From the NCBI GenBank assembly GCA_947626245.1, contig CANQRK010000003.1:1-43793 (forward strand): DNA of 43,793 nt. The letters run 5' to 3'. This document shows positions 1 through 7,457 of the stretch, piece by piece. Below the pieces are notes generated by a model that was not told the origin of the DNA, ran no database searches, and worked only from the letters and a program-made list of their open reading frames with translations. Made by a program: the position numbers and the translations under genes. Each line of letters opens with the position of its first letter. Within the stretch, counting starts at the first letter, position 1. The DNA comes from an uncultured Paenalcaligenes sp. (GTDB lineage Bacteria > Pseudomonadota > Gammaproteobacteria > Burkholderiales > Burkholderiaceae_B).

Positions 1-35
1 GACATTGAGCCACAACAGACGCCAAGCTGATATCA

Positions 36-51
36 GGACACTAACGTGTCC
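36..51. repeat. Perfect inverted repeat, 6-bp arms
   Basis: GGACAC and GTGTCC flank a TAAC loop. There is no T-run on either side, so it is not a convincing terminator; it could be an operator or a short hairpin in the leader of a minus-strand gene lying left of the window. No coding region is visible from 1 to 163. Confidence 0.4.
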
Positions 52-81
52 GCGCTATTCATCCACGCCCTGAACGGTGTG

Positions 82-103
82 GTTTTCCGCGCAATCTGAT
101 AAA
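82..103. repeat. 22-bp dispersed repeat, copy 1
   Basis: These 22 bases match 6140-6161 at 21 positions in the same orientation; the core read on plus is TTTTCCGCGCA. Both copies lie just beyond a minus-strand intrinsic terminator, on the side of the next minus-strand gene. The function is unknown; a shared upstream regulatory site or a small dispersed element are both possible. Confidence 0.5.
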
Positions 104-122
104 TACGATGACGAAATGAAAG

Positions 123-142
123 AAAAGGGGGCATTAGCCCCC
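123..142 (-). terminator. Intrinsic terminator of the glutamate synthase-like gene
   Basis: A 6-bp G/C stem (GGGGGC/GCCCCC) with a four-base loop is followed, on the minus strand, by TTTTCTTT. It lies about 20 bases beyond the stop codon of the minus-strand gene ending at 164. Confidence 0.75.
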
Positions 143-163
143 TTGTTGTATTTGCTTTCTTGG

Positions 164-1819
164 TTAGTGCATGGTTTCAGCTTTACTTAGTTCAGACAAG
201 GCAGCGCTAAGGCTGTATTGTGGTGCAAAGGAATCAGCCGTTGCCATGGGCCAAGAGGCACGGAATACGGTTTGGCGGTATTCGCCCCGTAGTAACTCGC
301 CTTTTCCTAGATCAGGGAACAGAGCAGAGAGCACGCGAACCTCGCCGTTTTCTAGGCGGCGAGCAATATGGTGGGGACGAAGATCGGAAGGGTGTTGTAA
401 GCCAGCTGCCCGCAATAACTCGGCCAATGCTTTTAAGGTGTTGTTGTGATAGCTAGCCACACGTAAGGACTTATCCGAAACGACGAGGGCTTTTTGGCGC
501 AGCGGATCTTGGGTAGTGACGCCTGTAGGGCATTTGCCTGTGTGGCAGGTTAAGGCTTGAATACAGCCAATGGCAAACATAAAGCCGCGAGCACTGTTAC
601 ACCAGTCGGCCCCTAGAGCCATGATACGAGCCATATCAAAGGCACTGATGATCTTGCCGGAGGCACCGATTTTGATTTGTTCGCGCAACCCAATACCCAC
701 TAGGGTATTGTGTACCAAGCGTAAACCTTCGACCAGTGGAACCCCTACGTGGTTCATGAACTCGACAGGAGAGGCGCCTGTACCACCTTCAGCGCCATCT
801 ATCACAATAAAATCGGGGGTGATCTTAGTGCTGACCATGGCTTTGGCAATAGCAAACCACTCCCATGGGTGACCAATAGTGAGTTTAAAGCCTACAGGCT
901 TGCCCCCCGATAAATCACGCAGTTGTTTAACAAACAGCAAGAGTTCGATGGGGTTCGTAAATGCACTGTGTTGTGGAGGGGAGATACAGTCTTGCCAGAC
1001 CGGCACATCGCGCGCTGCTGCAATTTCCGGTGTGACTTTGGCTCCGGGTAAAATGCCGCCTTGACCGGGTTTTGCGCCTTGAGAGAGTTTGATCTCAATC
1101 ATTTTGACGTTGTCTTGGCGAGCACGCTCAGCAAAGCGCTCGGGAGAAAAGTGGCCGTGCTCGTCACGACAACCAAAATAACCCGAACCAATATTCCAAA
1201 TTAAATCGCCACCGTATTTGGTGTGGTAGCGACTGATGCCGCCTTCACCCGTGTCGTGGGCGAAATTCCCCAAGACCGCACCGCGGTTGAGGGCCATGAC
1301 GGCATTGGCCGACAGAGCACCGAAGCTCATAGCCGAGATATTAAATACAGACAGTGAGTAAGGTTGAGTACAGTCTGGGCCGCCGACGGTCACACGGAAA
1401 TTAATGTCTTTAATTTGGCTAGGAACCATAGAGTGGTTGATCCACTCGTAGCCAGGGCTATAGACGTTTTCTTGAGTACCAAAAGGCTGTTTATCCTCTT
1501 GTTGTTTGGCGCGTTGATAGACTAAAGAGCGATCAGCTCTGGAAAAAGGTAGCTGTTGGTCATCACTTTCCATAAAGTATTGACGAATTTCTGGTCGAAT
1601 GAATTCGAACAAAAAGCGTAAATTACCAATGACAGGGTAGTTGCGACGAATAGCATGTTTGGTTTGCGATAGATCTATGATTCCCATTAGGCTTAGAACC
1701 AAAAAAGGAATGGCTAAGATCCACCAAGCAGCACTCTTTTGAAGTGCCAGAAGGCTAAATACTGCGGTAGCTAGGATAACAACATAAAATGCAGTATAGC
1801 GCGTCAACAAACGTTGCAT
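164..1819 (-). CDS. Membrane-anchored FMN-binding glutamate synthase family protein
   Basis: The 551-residue protein matches the stand-alone FMN/Fe-S domain of glutamate synthase (GltB2-type, Glu_synthase fold). Two N-terminal hydrophobic segments (about residues 8-48) should anchor it to the membrane. The TIM-barrel region carries glycine-rich flavin-site motifs such as GEGGISRYH and DGAEGGTGASP, and a CIQALTCHTGKCPTG segment supplies the three cysteines typical of the [3Fe-4S] cluster. No glutaminase domain and no GltD partner are nearby, so ammonia-forming or glutamate-forming activity is not established; the electron donor is unknown. I chose ATG at 1819 because GGAG lies 7 bases upstream; a TTG at 1858 would add 13 residues without such support. 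It is divergent from the methyltransferase gene. Confidence 0.85.
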   Translation of the reverse strand: MQRLLTRYTAFYVVILATAVFSLLALQKSAAWWILAIPFLVLSLMGIIDLSQTKHAIRRNYPVIGNLRFLFEFIRPEIRQYFMESDDQQLPFSRADRSLVYQRAKQQEDKQPFGTQENVYSPGYEWINHSMVPSQIKDINFRVTVGGPDCTQPYSLSVFNISAMSFGALSANAVMALNRGAVLGNFAHDTGEGGISRYHTKYGGDLIWNIGSGYFGCRDEHGHFSPERFAERARQDNVKMIEIKLSQGAKPGQGGILPGAKVTPEIAAARDVPVWQDCISPPQHSAFTNPIELLLFVKQLRDLSGGKPVGFKLTIGHPWEWFAIAKAMVSTKITPDFIVIDGAEGGTGASPVEFMNHVGVPLVEGLRLVHNTLVGIGLREQIKIGASGKIISAFDMARIMALGADWCNSARGFMFAIGCIQALTCHTGKCPTGVTTQDPLRQKALVVSDKSLRVASYHNNTLKALAELLRAAGLQHPSDLRPHHIARRLENGEVRVLSALFPDLGKGELLRGEYRQTVFRASWPMATADSFAPQYSLSAALSELSKAETMH

Positions 1820-1928
1820 GAAAAGACTCCAAGTGGGTCGATGATAGTCTAAGTTCAAAATACAGTAATCATAGGCTATTCTGAGACGTATAGAAATGTG
1901 CTTTTTTACAATCTTAGAAAAGAAAAAT

Positions 1929-2609
1929 ATGACAGTTCGTACTCTTTATGACATTGACTTTACACAATTATATAAAAAACATAAAAAGCAGGCAGGGCGT
2001 TCTAAGTCTTTAGCTCAAAAATGGGATCAAAAGGCGGCACAGCTTGCCGTAGGAGGTCTAGAAAGCCCTTATGCGCAGGCTTTTTTGCAGGCATTGGATT
2101 TGCAGCCTACGGATACGCTTTTGGATGTAGGCTGTGGAGCAGGCACGATTGCTGTGTTGGCTGCGCCTCAGGTAAAGCAAGTGTATGCTTTGGATTACAG
2201 TCAGGGTATGTTAGACAAGTTATTATTAAATGCTGCTCATTATGGTGCGCATAATATAAAAACATTATGTAAAGATTGGGATGAGAGTTGGGCAGAGGTA
2301 CCGCAATGTGATGTGGTCGTGGCTTCGCGCTCTACTTTGGTCGAAGATATGGGAGCCGCTTTAGTTAAACTAGAAGCACAAGCCAAGCGCCATGTGTATC
2401 TTAGTTATCCCGCCACCTTGAGTTTTGCAACGTCGCCTCAGGTGGACTCTGATCAAACCCCTCAGTTCGCTACCCCTAGCTATTTATATATTTTGGCTAT
2501 TTTGCATCAAATGGGACGCCGGGCACAGCTACGCTTTATACAAAATCAATCCGCCCAGTTGGGGGCGACCAAGGACGTAGATTGGGCGTTAATTGATTGG
2601 GAGCTTTAA
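1929..2609 (+). CDS. Class I SAM-dependent methyltransferase
   Basis: This 226-residue protein carries the SAM-binding motif I LLDVGCGAGT near residues 64-73, followed by an acidic residue at the end of strand 2 (YALDYSQGM), the usual Rossmann methyltransferase layout. The N-terminal part (YKKHKKQAG, AQKWDQKA) recalls a family of small bacterial methyltransferases of unassigned substrate. The start at 1929 is preceded by an A/G-rich stretch; an in-frame ATG at 1896 would add 11 residues and is less likely. The gene is lower in GC than its right-hand neighbour. The substrate cannot be deduced from sequence; a small molecule is more likely than RNA, but this is inference. Confidence 0.8.
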   Translation: MTVRTLYDIDFTQLYKKHKKQAGRSKSLAQKWDQKAAQLAVGGLESPYAQAFLQALDLQPTDTLLDVGCGAGTIAVLAAPQVKQVYALDYSQGMLDKLLLNAAHYGAHNIKTLCKDWDESWAEVPQCDVVVASRSTLVEDMGAALVKLEAQAKRHVYLSYPATLSFATSPQVDSDQTPQFATPSYLYILAILHQMGRRAQLRFIQNQSAQLGATKDVDWALIDWEL

Positions 2610-2626
2610 AAATCTCTGATGTTTCA

Positions 2627-2661
2627 GATATGATAAGGCGGTGGTGTGGCCTTATCATATC
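2627..2661. repeat. 13-bp perfect inverted repeat between methyltransferase and permease genes
   Basis: GATATGATAAGGC and GCCTTATCATATC flank a nine-base loop. It lies 18 bases after the methyltransferase stop and 59 bases before the permease start. No T-run follows, so it is either a weak or factor-assisted terminator or an operator for the permease gene. Confidence 0.6.
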
Positions 2662-2719
2662 AGTAGTAATAGGCGGCAGTAACAAGCCAGAGGTCTGGTT
2701 TTTAGACTAGGAAACATGT

Positions 2720-4489
2720 GTGACAATTGAAATTGCTTTGGTATTGTTAATCGCCGTTGTGGCGATTTTTCTGTTTGCAACGGAAAAGTTGCGTATTGAT
2801 GTGGTGGCTCTGTTGGTGTTGTGTGCGTTAGCCATGCTGCAGTTAATTAGCCCAACACAGGCGCTTAGTGGCTTTAGTAATCAGGCCACCATTACGGTTG
2901 CCGCTATGTTTATTTTAGCGGCTGGTTTACAGAACAGTGGGGCTTTGTCTGGTATTGGGCGTTTACTCAGTCAAGCTAAGTCCCCCGTATCATTTCTGAT
3001 GGTGTTGTTTGCGATATTGGCAGTGGTGGCGCCTTTTGTGAATAATACAGCCGTCGTGGCGGTCTTTATGCCCTTGGTCATGAGTGCGGCGGCCAATATC
3101 GGTATGTCAGCCTCTAAGGCCTTAATTCCTTTGTCCTATGTGTCGCAAATGGCGGGGGTGTGTACCTTAGTTGGGACCTCTACCAACTTGTTGGTTAATG
3201 CCATGGCGCGCGATATGGGGCACCCTGGCTTTAGTATGTTTGAGTTCACCCCGTTGGGCGTGATTTGTTTTATTGCTGGCTGCGTGTATTTATTAACAGT
3301 GGGGCGTTGGTTATTACCCGAGACACGCAGTACCGAGCTAGTCGAGCATTACGAGCTAGGTAAATACATTACCGAGCTGCGCGTCATGCCAAACTCGTCT
3401 TTAATTGGTAGTTCGGTCGAGGAGGCCAAACTGGGCGAACAGTATGGTGTCTATGTGCTAGAGCTATTACGCGGCAAGGAAACATCATGGTCACCGCGCT
3501 CGCAAGTGCTTGTCGAGGGCGATGTATTAATTGCTCGTGGTGATTGGTCACAGCTAGAAAAATTGAAAAAAAATACGGGCTTAGAGATTAACTCCGAATT
3601 TAAACTCAAGGCGCAAACCCTCGAAGAGGGCACTCAGCATGTATTAACCGAGGTGATGATTGCGCCGCGGTCTCGCATGATCGGCAGTACGCTAACGCGC
3701 TTAGATAGACGTTGGCTACACAGTTCAACGGTGCTAGCGGTGCATCGGCGCGGTGAAATACTGCGTAAGCGCTTAAAAGATGTACGGTTGAATGTGGGCG
3801 ATGTGTTGTTGATGCTTACCGCTGAAACCGAGGTGCCAGCTTTGCGCAAAGATCGCAATATCATTGTTTTAAGCCAACGAGGGGCTGACAAGGGCAAAGG
3901 GTGGCGGGCTCCCTTTGCTTTAGCCGTAATGACCTTGGTCATTGGGGCCTCGGCCTTGGGGTGGGCGTCTATAGCGATTACGTCGTTAATAGGGGCGGTT
4001 GCGATGACCTTGGCAGGTTGCTTAGAGTCTGACGAGGCCTACGATGCCATTGATTGGCGCATTATTATTTTGTTGGCAGGTTTGTTGCCCTTAGGGGTCG
4101 CCATGAGCCAAAGCGGAGCGGCCGAGTTCATTGTGGCGCATAGCATTGGGTTAGTCAGTGATTCGGGGCCTTGGGTGGTGTTGGCGGTGCTGTACTTGAT
4201 GGCACTTTTGTTGACCGAGTTTATGAGTAATGCTGCAGCGGCGGTGCTATTAACCCCCATAGGGATGTCCACGGCCACTATGCTTGACGTAGACGCCACC
4301 CCTTTTTTGATTGCTGTCACTTTTGCTGCCTCGACCAGTTTTGCGACACCGGTGGGCTATCAGACTAACACCATGGTGTATAACGCCGGCGGCTATAAAT
4401 TCACCGATTTTGTCAAAGTGGGCTTGCCTTTGAATCTGATTTTTTGGGTGTTGGGGGTGGTGTTTATTCCCGTGTTTTGGCCGTTTTAA
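2720..4489 (+). CDS. SLC13/DASS family permease with two RCK_C (TrkA-C) domains
   Basis: The 589-residue protein has two hydrophobic transport halves separated by a cytosolic insert at about residues 205-385. The insert contains two TrkA-C type domains, each ending in a 'V.L..GDVL' strand (VLVEGDVLIARGD, LNVGDVLLML). The halves carry NNTAVVAVFMP and TSTNLLVN near the front and SNAAAAVLLTPI and VGYQTNTMV near the end, typical of Na+/dicarboxylate-sulfate type carriers. Proteins of this layout are usually annotated as anion permeases; the substrate (sulfate, dicarboxylate or other) is not readable. GTG at 2720 is chosen because AGGAA precedes it and the reading frame has no nearer ATG. It converges on the phospholipase gene, with 12 bases between stops. 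Confidence 0.85.
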   Translation: MTIEIALVLLIAVVAIFLFATEKLRIDVVALLVLCALAMLQLISPTQALSGFSNQATITVAAMFILAAGLQNSGALSGIGRLLSQAKSPVSFLMVLFAILAVVAPFVNNTAVVAVFMPLVMSAAANIGMSASKALIPLSYVSQMAGVCTLVGTSTNLLVNAMARDMGHPGFSMFEFTPLGVICFIAGCVYLLTVGRWLLPETRSTELVEHYELGKYITELRVMPNSSLIGSSVEEAKLGEQYGVYVLELLRGKETSWSPRSQVLVEGDVLIARGDWSQLEKLKKNTGLEINSEFKLKAQTLEEGTQHVLTEVMIAPRSRMIGSTLTRLDRRWLHSSTVLAVHRRGEILRKRLKDVRLNVGDVLLMLTAETEVPALRKDRNIIVLSQRGADKGKGWRAPFALAVMTLVIGASALGWASIAITSLIGAVAMTLAGCLESDEAYDAIDWRIIILLAGLLPLGVAMSQSGAAEFIVAHSIGLVSDSGPWVVLAVLYLMALLLTEFMSNAAAAVLLTPIGMSTATMLDVDATPFLIAVTFAASTSFATPVGYQTNTMVYNAGGYKFTDFVKVGLPLNLIFWVLGVVFIPVFWPF

Positions 4490-4501
4490 TTTAAGGCGAT
4501 A

Positions 4502-6076
4502 CTACAGCAGCCATTCGATGGGTAACTTGGTAATAAAACGCAGCCACCAGCGACTCACGGCGTGGGTGCCTGGCTCGGTACTGTGAATAATAGGCTTAGA
4601 GGTGGCTTCGTCGTGTTCTAGCCAGTGTAAAGAGGCTTGGTCGTCTAACAAGACCTGATAGCTTTGGTAGGGAATGTGTTTATCAAATAAATCAGAGATA
4701 TCACTAGCTAGGTTGCGGCTATGAATCACAAAGCCCAGTTCAGTATTTAGATTGGCCGATCTGGGGTCAAAGTTAAAGGAACCAATAAACACTCGCTTGC
4801 CATCAATGGCAAAGGTTTTGGCGTGCAAACTAGACCCCGAGCTGCCCAAGCGGTTTTTACCGGTTTTTTGCAAATGGCCCGACGAATGATGTTTTAGCTC
4901 GTAAAGCTCTATGCCTGCGTTTAATAGGTCTTGGCGACGTTTCATATAGCCGGCATGAACGGCAGCGACATCAGTAGCCTCGTAGGAATTCGTCAAAATA
5001 CGAATAGATAAATTTGGATTCGATGCCAACTGAACAAAGCCTTCTGTACCGACCTTGGTGGGCACAAAATACGGGGAAATTAAATCTAGCTTAAATTCGG
5101 GTGTGCCAACCGCGTATTGCAGTTGATAGGTCAGTAGTTGTTCTGGGCTGGCTTGGCCTAGGGCTTTGGCGGGGTCGTCGCTAACCATTTCCGTTTTAAC
5201 CCATTCCACATCCAGTTGTTGCTCAACTAGGTTTTTAATCAGGCTAGATTGCGTTAACACCCGTAAATAACGTGCAGCGCGCTCGGGGTTTTGTTGCTGG
5301 TAGTGTTGTAAATCGAGTTGATCTAGGCTTTGCGAGGCTTTGAGTTTGACCAGTTGATCAATGGGATAGGCCAGTGGACTAGCCCAATAGAGATCAAAAT
5401 CGGCCGAGACCTCTTGTACTACTTGGCCTACGGCAATGACATCTAGATCGGTAAACAGCACCTGGTCTGTTGCCCCAAAGTACTCGTCCCCTATATTACG
5501 TCCCCCCACAATAGTGACCGTATTGTCAACAGTGAATGACTTGTTGTGCATGCGGTGGTTGAGGCGCTCAAACTCAAATAAAAAGCCTAAGCGTTTGTAG
5601 GTGCGAAAGCTAAAGGGATTAAACAGACGCACTTCGATATTAGGGTGGCTATGTAGCAAAGCCAGTTCGGTATCCAGTTGATTAATGCCGTTGTCATCTA
5701 ATAGCAGCCGAACTCGCACGCCACGGTCGGCCGCATCGCGTAGGTCGTTTAGTAGCATGTAGCCTGTGGTGTCGGCACGCCAAATGTAATACTGCACATC
5801 AATGGATTGTTCGGCTAGACGCGTCAAAATACTACGTGCAGCAAAGGCTTCGTGTGGGTCCACTAGGGCTCGTATTCCGCTTAGACCGAGGTTTTCAGAG
5901 GTTTGCGGTAAAAAGGCATGCCCTAAGGTGGTGTTTTGGGCTTGTTCTAGCGTGATGGCGCTAGATATAGTGCGTTGTTTTAGGGGCGTTAGGTTACAGC
6001 CCGATAAAAAAGGTGCGCACAGACCTAGACTGAGCAAACGCAAAAGCCAGCAGTAGCGGACAGAGAGATAGGTCAT
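4502..6076 (-). CDS. Phospholipase D/cardiolipin synthase-like lipoprotein (ClsC/YmdC type)
   Basis: The 524-residue protein has two HKD motifs, HNKSFTVD and, near the C-terminus, HAKTFAID followed by GSFNFDPRS, defining the phospholipase D superfamily. Overall organisation resembles ClsC/YmdC, which makes cardiolipin by phosphatidyl transfer at the inner membrane. The N-terminus has a signal peptide ending in a lipobox, LSGC with the cysteine at about residue 27, suggesting lipid anchoring on the periplasmic side. ATG at 6076 is chosen because it gives this signal peptide; the open frame continues upstream to 6259 through the neighbouring terminator, which is not credible as coding. No YmdB-like partner gene is adjacent. 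Confidence 0.85.
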   Translation of the reverse strand: MTYLSVRYCWLLRLLSLGLCAPFLSGCNLTPLKQRTISSAITLEQAQNTTLGHAFLPQTSENLGLSGIRALVDPHEAFAARSILTRLAEQSIDVQYYIWRADTTGYMLLNDLRDAADRGVRVRLLLDDNGINQLDTELALLHSHPNIEVRLFNPFSFRTYKRLGFLFEFERLNHRMHNKSFTVDNTVTIVGGRNIGDEYFGATDQVLFTDLDVIAVGQVVQEVSADFDLYWASPLAYPIDQLVKLKASQSLDQLDLQHYQQQNPERAARYLRVLTQSSLIKNLVEQQLDVEWVKTEMVSDDPAKALGQASPEQLLTYQLQYAVGTPEFKLDLISPYFVPTKVGTEGFVQLASNPNLSIRILTNSYEATDVAAVHAGYMKRRQDLLNAGIELYELKHHSSGHLQKTGKNRLGSSGSSLHAKTFAIDGKRVFIGSFNFDPRSANLNTELGFVIHSRNLASDISDLFDKHIPYQSYQVLLDDQASLHWLEHDEATSKPIIHSTEPGTHAVSRWWLRFITKLPIEWLL

Positions 6077-6139
6077 AAGCCTCCAAGCGACGTGGTTCCT
6101 AATGAAGAAATAATACTCGATTCCGTAGGGGCAGGGGGC

Positions 6140-6161
6140 GTTTTCCGCGCAGTCTGATAAA
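6140..6161. repeat. 22-bp dispersed repeat, copy 2
   Basis: Second copy of the element at 82-103, with one mismatch. It sits between the terminator of the 90-residue orphan gene and the phospholipase start, 64 bases upstream of that start on the minus strand, a position compatible with an upstream promoter or activator site. Confidence 0.5.
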
Positions 6162-6162
6162 A

Positions 6163-6190
6163 ACAAAAAACCGCTGCAAGAGCAGCGGTT
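6163..6190 (-). terminator. Intrinsic terminator of the small orphan gene
   Basis: A 9-bp stem (AACCGCTGC/GCAGCGGTT) with a four-base loop is followed on the minus strand by TTTTTTGTTTTT. It lies immediately beyond the stop of the minus-strand gene ending at 6198. Confidence 0.85.
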
Positions 6191-6197
6191 GATGGGC

Positions 6198-6470
6198 TTA
6201 GTGCTGGGTACGTTTACGAGAGCGTTGCAGTAGACGTTGCTTGCATTGCTCAACCACATGGGGTTGAATTTTTTCCAAGAGGCTTAGGCTAATGTCCGGG
6301 TGAATGCTAGACCAAGAGCCGTGTGCGCGTTGCCCAAATAGCGTCGTAATGTCTGGGTTAAAGGCCGCTACTAGACGCTGTTTAGCTGGGTGATAAATTT
6401 CTACTTGGGTCGTGTTGGACGCAACTGCTGTAGTAAATTGTTCACCATCAATTGTAAATTCGTTCGCCAT
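6198..6470 (-). CDS. Small orphan protein, 90 residues
   Basis: I do not recognise this protein. It begins MANEFTIDGEQF, has no signal peptide or membrane segment, and ends in a strongly basic stretch rich in Arg, Lys and Gln (CKQRLLQRSRKRTQH). ATG at 6470 is well supported by AAGGAC 4 bases upstream; a longer frame to 6533 lacks a ribosome site. It has its own strong terminator and is preceded by a candidate small RNA, so it could be expressed alone or as read-through from that promoter. The basic tail hints at nucleic acid or ribosome contact, but this is only inference. Confidence 0.65.
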   Translation of the reverse strand: MANEFTIDGEQFTTAVASNTTQVEIYHPAKQRLVAAFNPDITTLFGQRAHGSWSSIHPDISLSLLEKIQPHVVEQCKQRLLQRSRKRTQH

Positions 6471-6533
6471 AATGTCCTTTTTAGCTCTTTGGCAGGATGC
6501 CGGGGGCGAGCAAGTAGGTATAAAGGGCCCCAT

Positions 6534-6557
6534 AAAAAATGCCCGCTAGATGCGGGC
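6534..6557 (-). terminator. Intrinsic terminator of the candidate sRNA
   Basis: A 6-bp stem GCCCGC/GCGGGC with a five-base loop is followed on the minus strand by ATTTTTT. Confidence 0.75.
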
Positions 6558-6654
6558 TACGATAAACCCTGATTGCATTGTAAAAATGCCACATTGATTG
6601 TCCACCTTGTAGGGTTACAGGTTGGCATGAACCGCGGTTCAACTCAAAATGCAT
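6534..6654 (-). ncRNA. Candidate small RNA, about 120 nt
   Basis: A good sigma-70 promoter (6661-6689) and an intrinsic terminator (6534-6557) bracket about 120 bases on the minus strand. The body contains a 14-base perfect palindrome TGAACCGCGGTTCA at 6628-6641 and a TGCCAACC segment with complementary GGTGG/TGGCA segments further along, so it can fold extensively. It does not match the landmarks I know for 6S RNA, SRP RNA, tmRNA or RNase P RNA. It could instead be a structured leader of the 90-residue orphan gene. A 57-codon open frame starting at 6654 runs across the terminator and is probably fortuitous. Confidence 0.5.
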
Positions 6655-6660
6655 AGGGGT

Positions 6661-6689
6661 ATCTTAGCCCCCCTGTTAAGCGAGATCAA
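6661..6689 (-). promoter_or_regulatory. Sigma-70 promoter for the candidate sRNA
   Basis: On the minus strand TTGATC (6684-6689) and TAAGAT (6661-6666) are separated by exactly 17 bases; transcription should start near 6654. An AT-rich stretch lies further upstream (6740-6850). Confidence 0.6.
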
Positions 6690-6739
6690 GCCCTTTGTTA
6701 CACACTGTGCGCAAAAAGTGCTCTGCCCTTAACGCCTTC

Positions 6740-6850
6740 AATGGTTGTGGTTTTTTAGCAAAAAACTTTTAATTTAATGTTAAAACGACGAGCTTGTTAT
6801 ATTTATTAGTAATAAGTTAACTGTTTTATATAATTTAAATTAAGAATGTT
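6740..6850. other. AT-rich non-coding stretch
   Basis: Between the candidate sRNA promoter and dtd there is no credible gene. The stretch is strongly AT-rich, with a small IR (GTTTTTT/AAAAAAC around 6751-6767) that might serve as a weak dtd terminator, and runs such as TTATATAATTTAAATTAAG. It could act as an upstream promoter element or a nucleoid-protein site. Confidence 0.35.
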
Positions 6851-6891
6851 TGCGCCCCCAAGGCAATCAGGGAAAACTCGGGGTTTTATTA

Positions 6892-7332
6892 TTAGCCGAT
6901 TTGCATCGGAATGGTGATAGGGCCATCGTTTATCAGGCAGACATCCATGTTTGCTGCAAACTGGCCGCTAGCCACTATAGGGTGTTGGGCTTGGGCAGAC
7001 GTTATAAATTGCTCATAAAGAGCCTGAGCCAATACTGGCGCGGCAGACTTCGTAAAGCTAGGACGGTGGCCACGTTGGGTGTCTGCTGCCAACGTAAACT
7101 GACTGACGATTAATAGCCCGCCGTTTACTTGCTGTACATTCAAATTCATCTTGCCGTTTTCATCGGAAAAAATACGTAAATTTAGAACTTTTTGCAGGGA
7201 TTTTTGCACAGTTTCTGTCGTGTCACTGGGCTCGGCACAAAGAAAAACGAGTAGACCTGCTTGAATCGCCCCGATGGTTTGAGCGTCGACTTCGACATGG
7301 GCACGCTTAACGCGTTGAATCAATAACAACAC
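6892..7332 (-). CDS. dtd: D-aminoacyl-tRNA deacylase
   Basis: The 146-residue protein is the normal length for DTD, which hydrolyses D-amino acids from mischarged tRNA in the cytosol. The LIQRV start, the catalytic-loop motif SQFTLAADT and the C-terminal NDGPITIPMQ (the family's N-x-GP motif, which rejects L-aminoacyl substrates) are visible. The start is GTG at 7332; TTG codons follow directly, so the exact initiation codon is uncertain by one or two residues. It is divergent from the formate dehydrogenase operon, with 125 bases between starts. Confidence 0.93.
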   Translation of the reverse strand: MLLLIQRVKRAHVEVDAQTIGAIQAGLLVFLCAEPSDTTETVQKSLQKVLNLRIFSDENGKMNLNVQQVNGGLLIVSQFTLAADTQRGHRPSFTKSAAPVLAQALYEQFITSAQAQHPIVASGQFAANMDVCLINDGPITIPMQIG

Positions 7333-7378
7333 CGATATATACCTTTATTCATATGGAAAGGGTAACAATTTAAGTACA

Positions 7379-7436
7379 ATGATTGTATGAGATTTATCTC
7401 GTAATACGCATGACAATCATGTCCCTGAAGCATAAT
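7379..7436 (+). promoter_or_regulatory. Nested inverted repeats upstream of the formate dehydrogenase operon
   Basis: ATGATTGT (7379-7386) and ACAATCAT (7413-7420) form an outer repeat; inside it GAGATTTATCTC (7389-7400) has 5-bp arms. CATAAT at 7431-7436 is a possible -10 element, placing the repeats where an operator or activator site would lie. I cannot name the regulator; it is not a clean FNR box. Confidence 0.4.
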
Positions 7437-7457
7437 TGAATAAAATGGAGAGCGTTC

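Noticed and set aside
6077-6259. N-terminal extension of the phospholipase-like gene
   Set aside because: It would cross the terminator at 6163-6190 and bury the lipoprotein signal peptide.
6198-6533. Longer version of the orphan gene starting at 6533
   Set aside because: The ATG at 6470 has a well-placed AAGGAC, whereas the extension has none and reaches the sRNA terminator.
6481-6654. 57-codon open frame on the minus strand starting at the sRNA 5' end
   Set aside because: It runs through a good intrinsic terminator, has no ribosome site at the transcript start, and its product looks unrelated to any protein I know.
6534-6660. 6S RNA, SRP RNA or tmRNA
   Set aside because: The length, lack of paired 5'/3' ends, and missing landmark motifs (such as GGTCAGGTCCGGAAGGA of SRP RNA) argue against all three.
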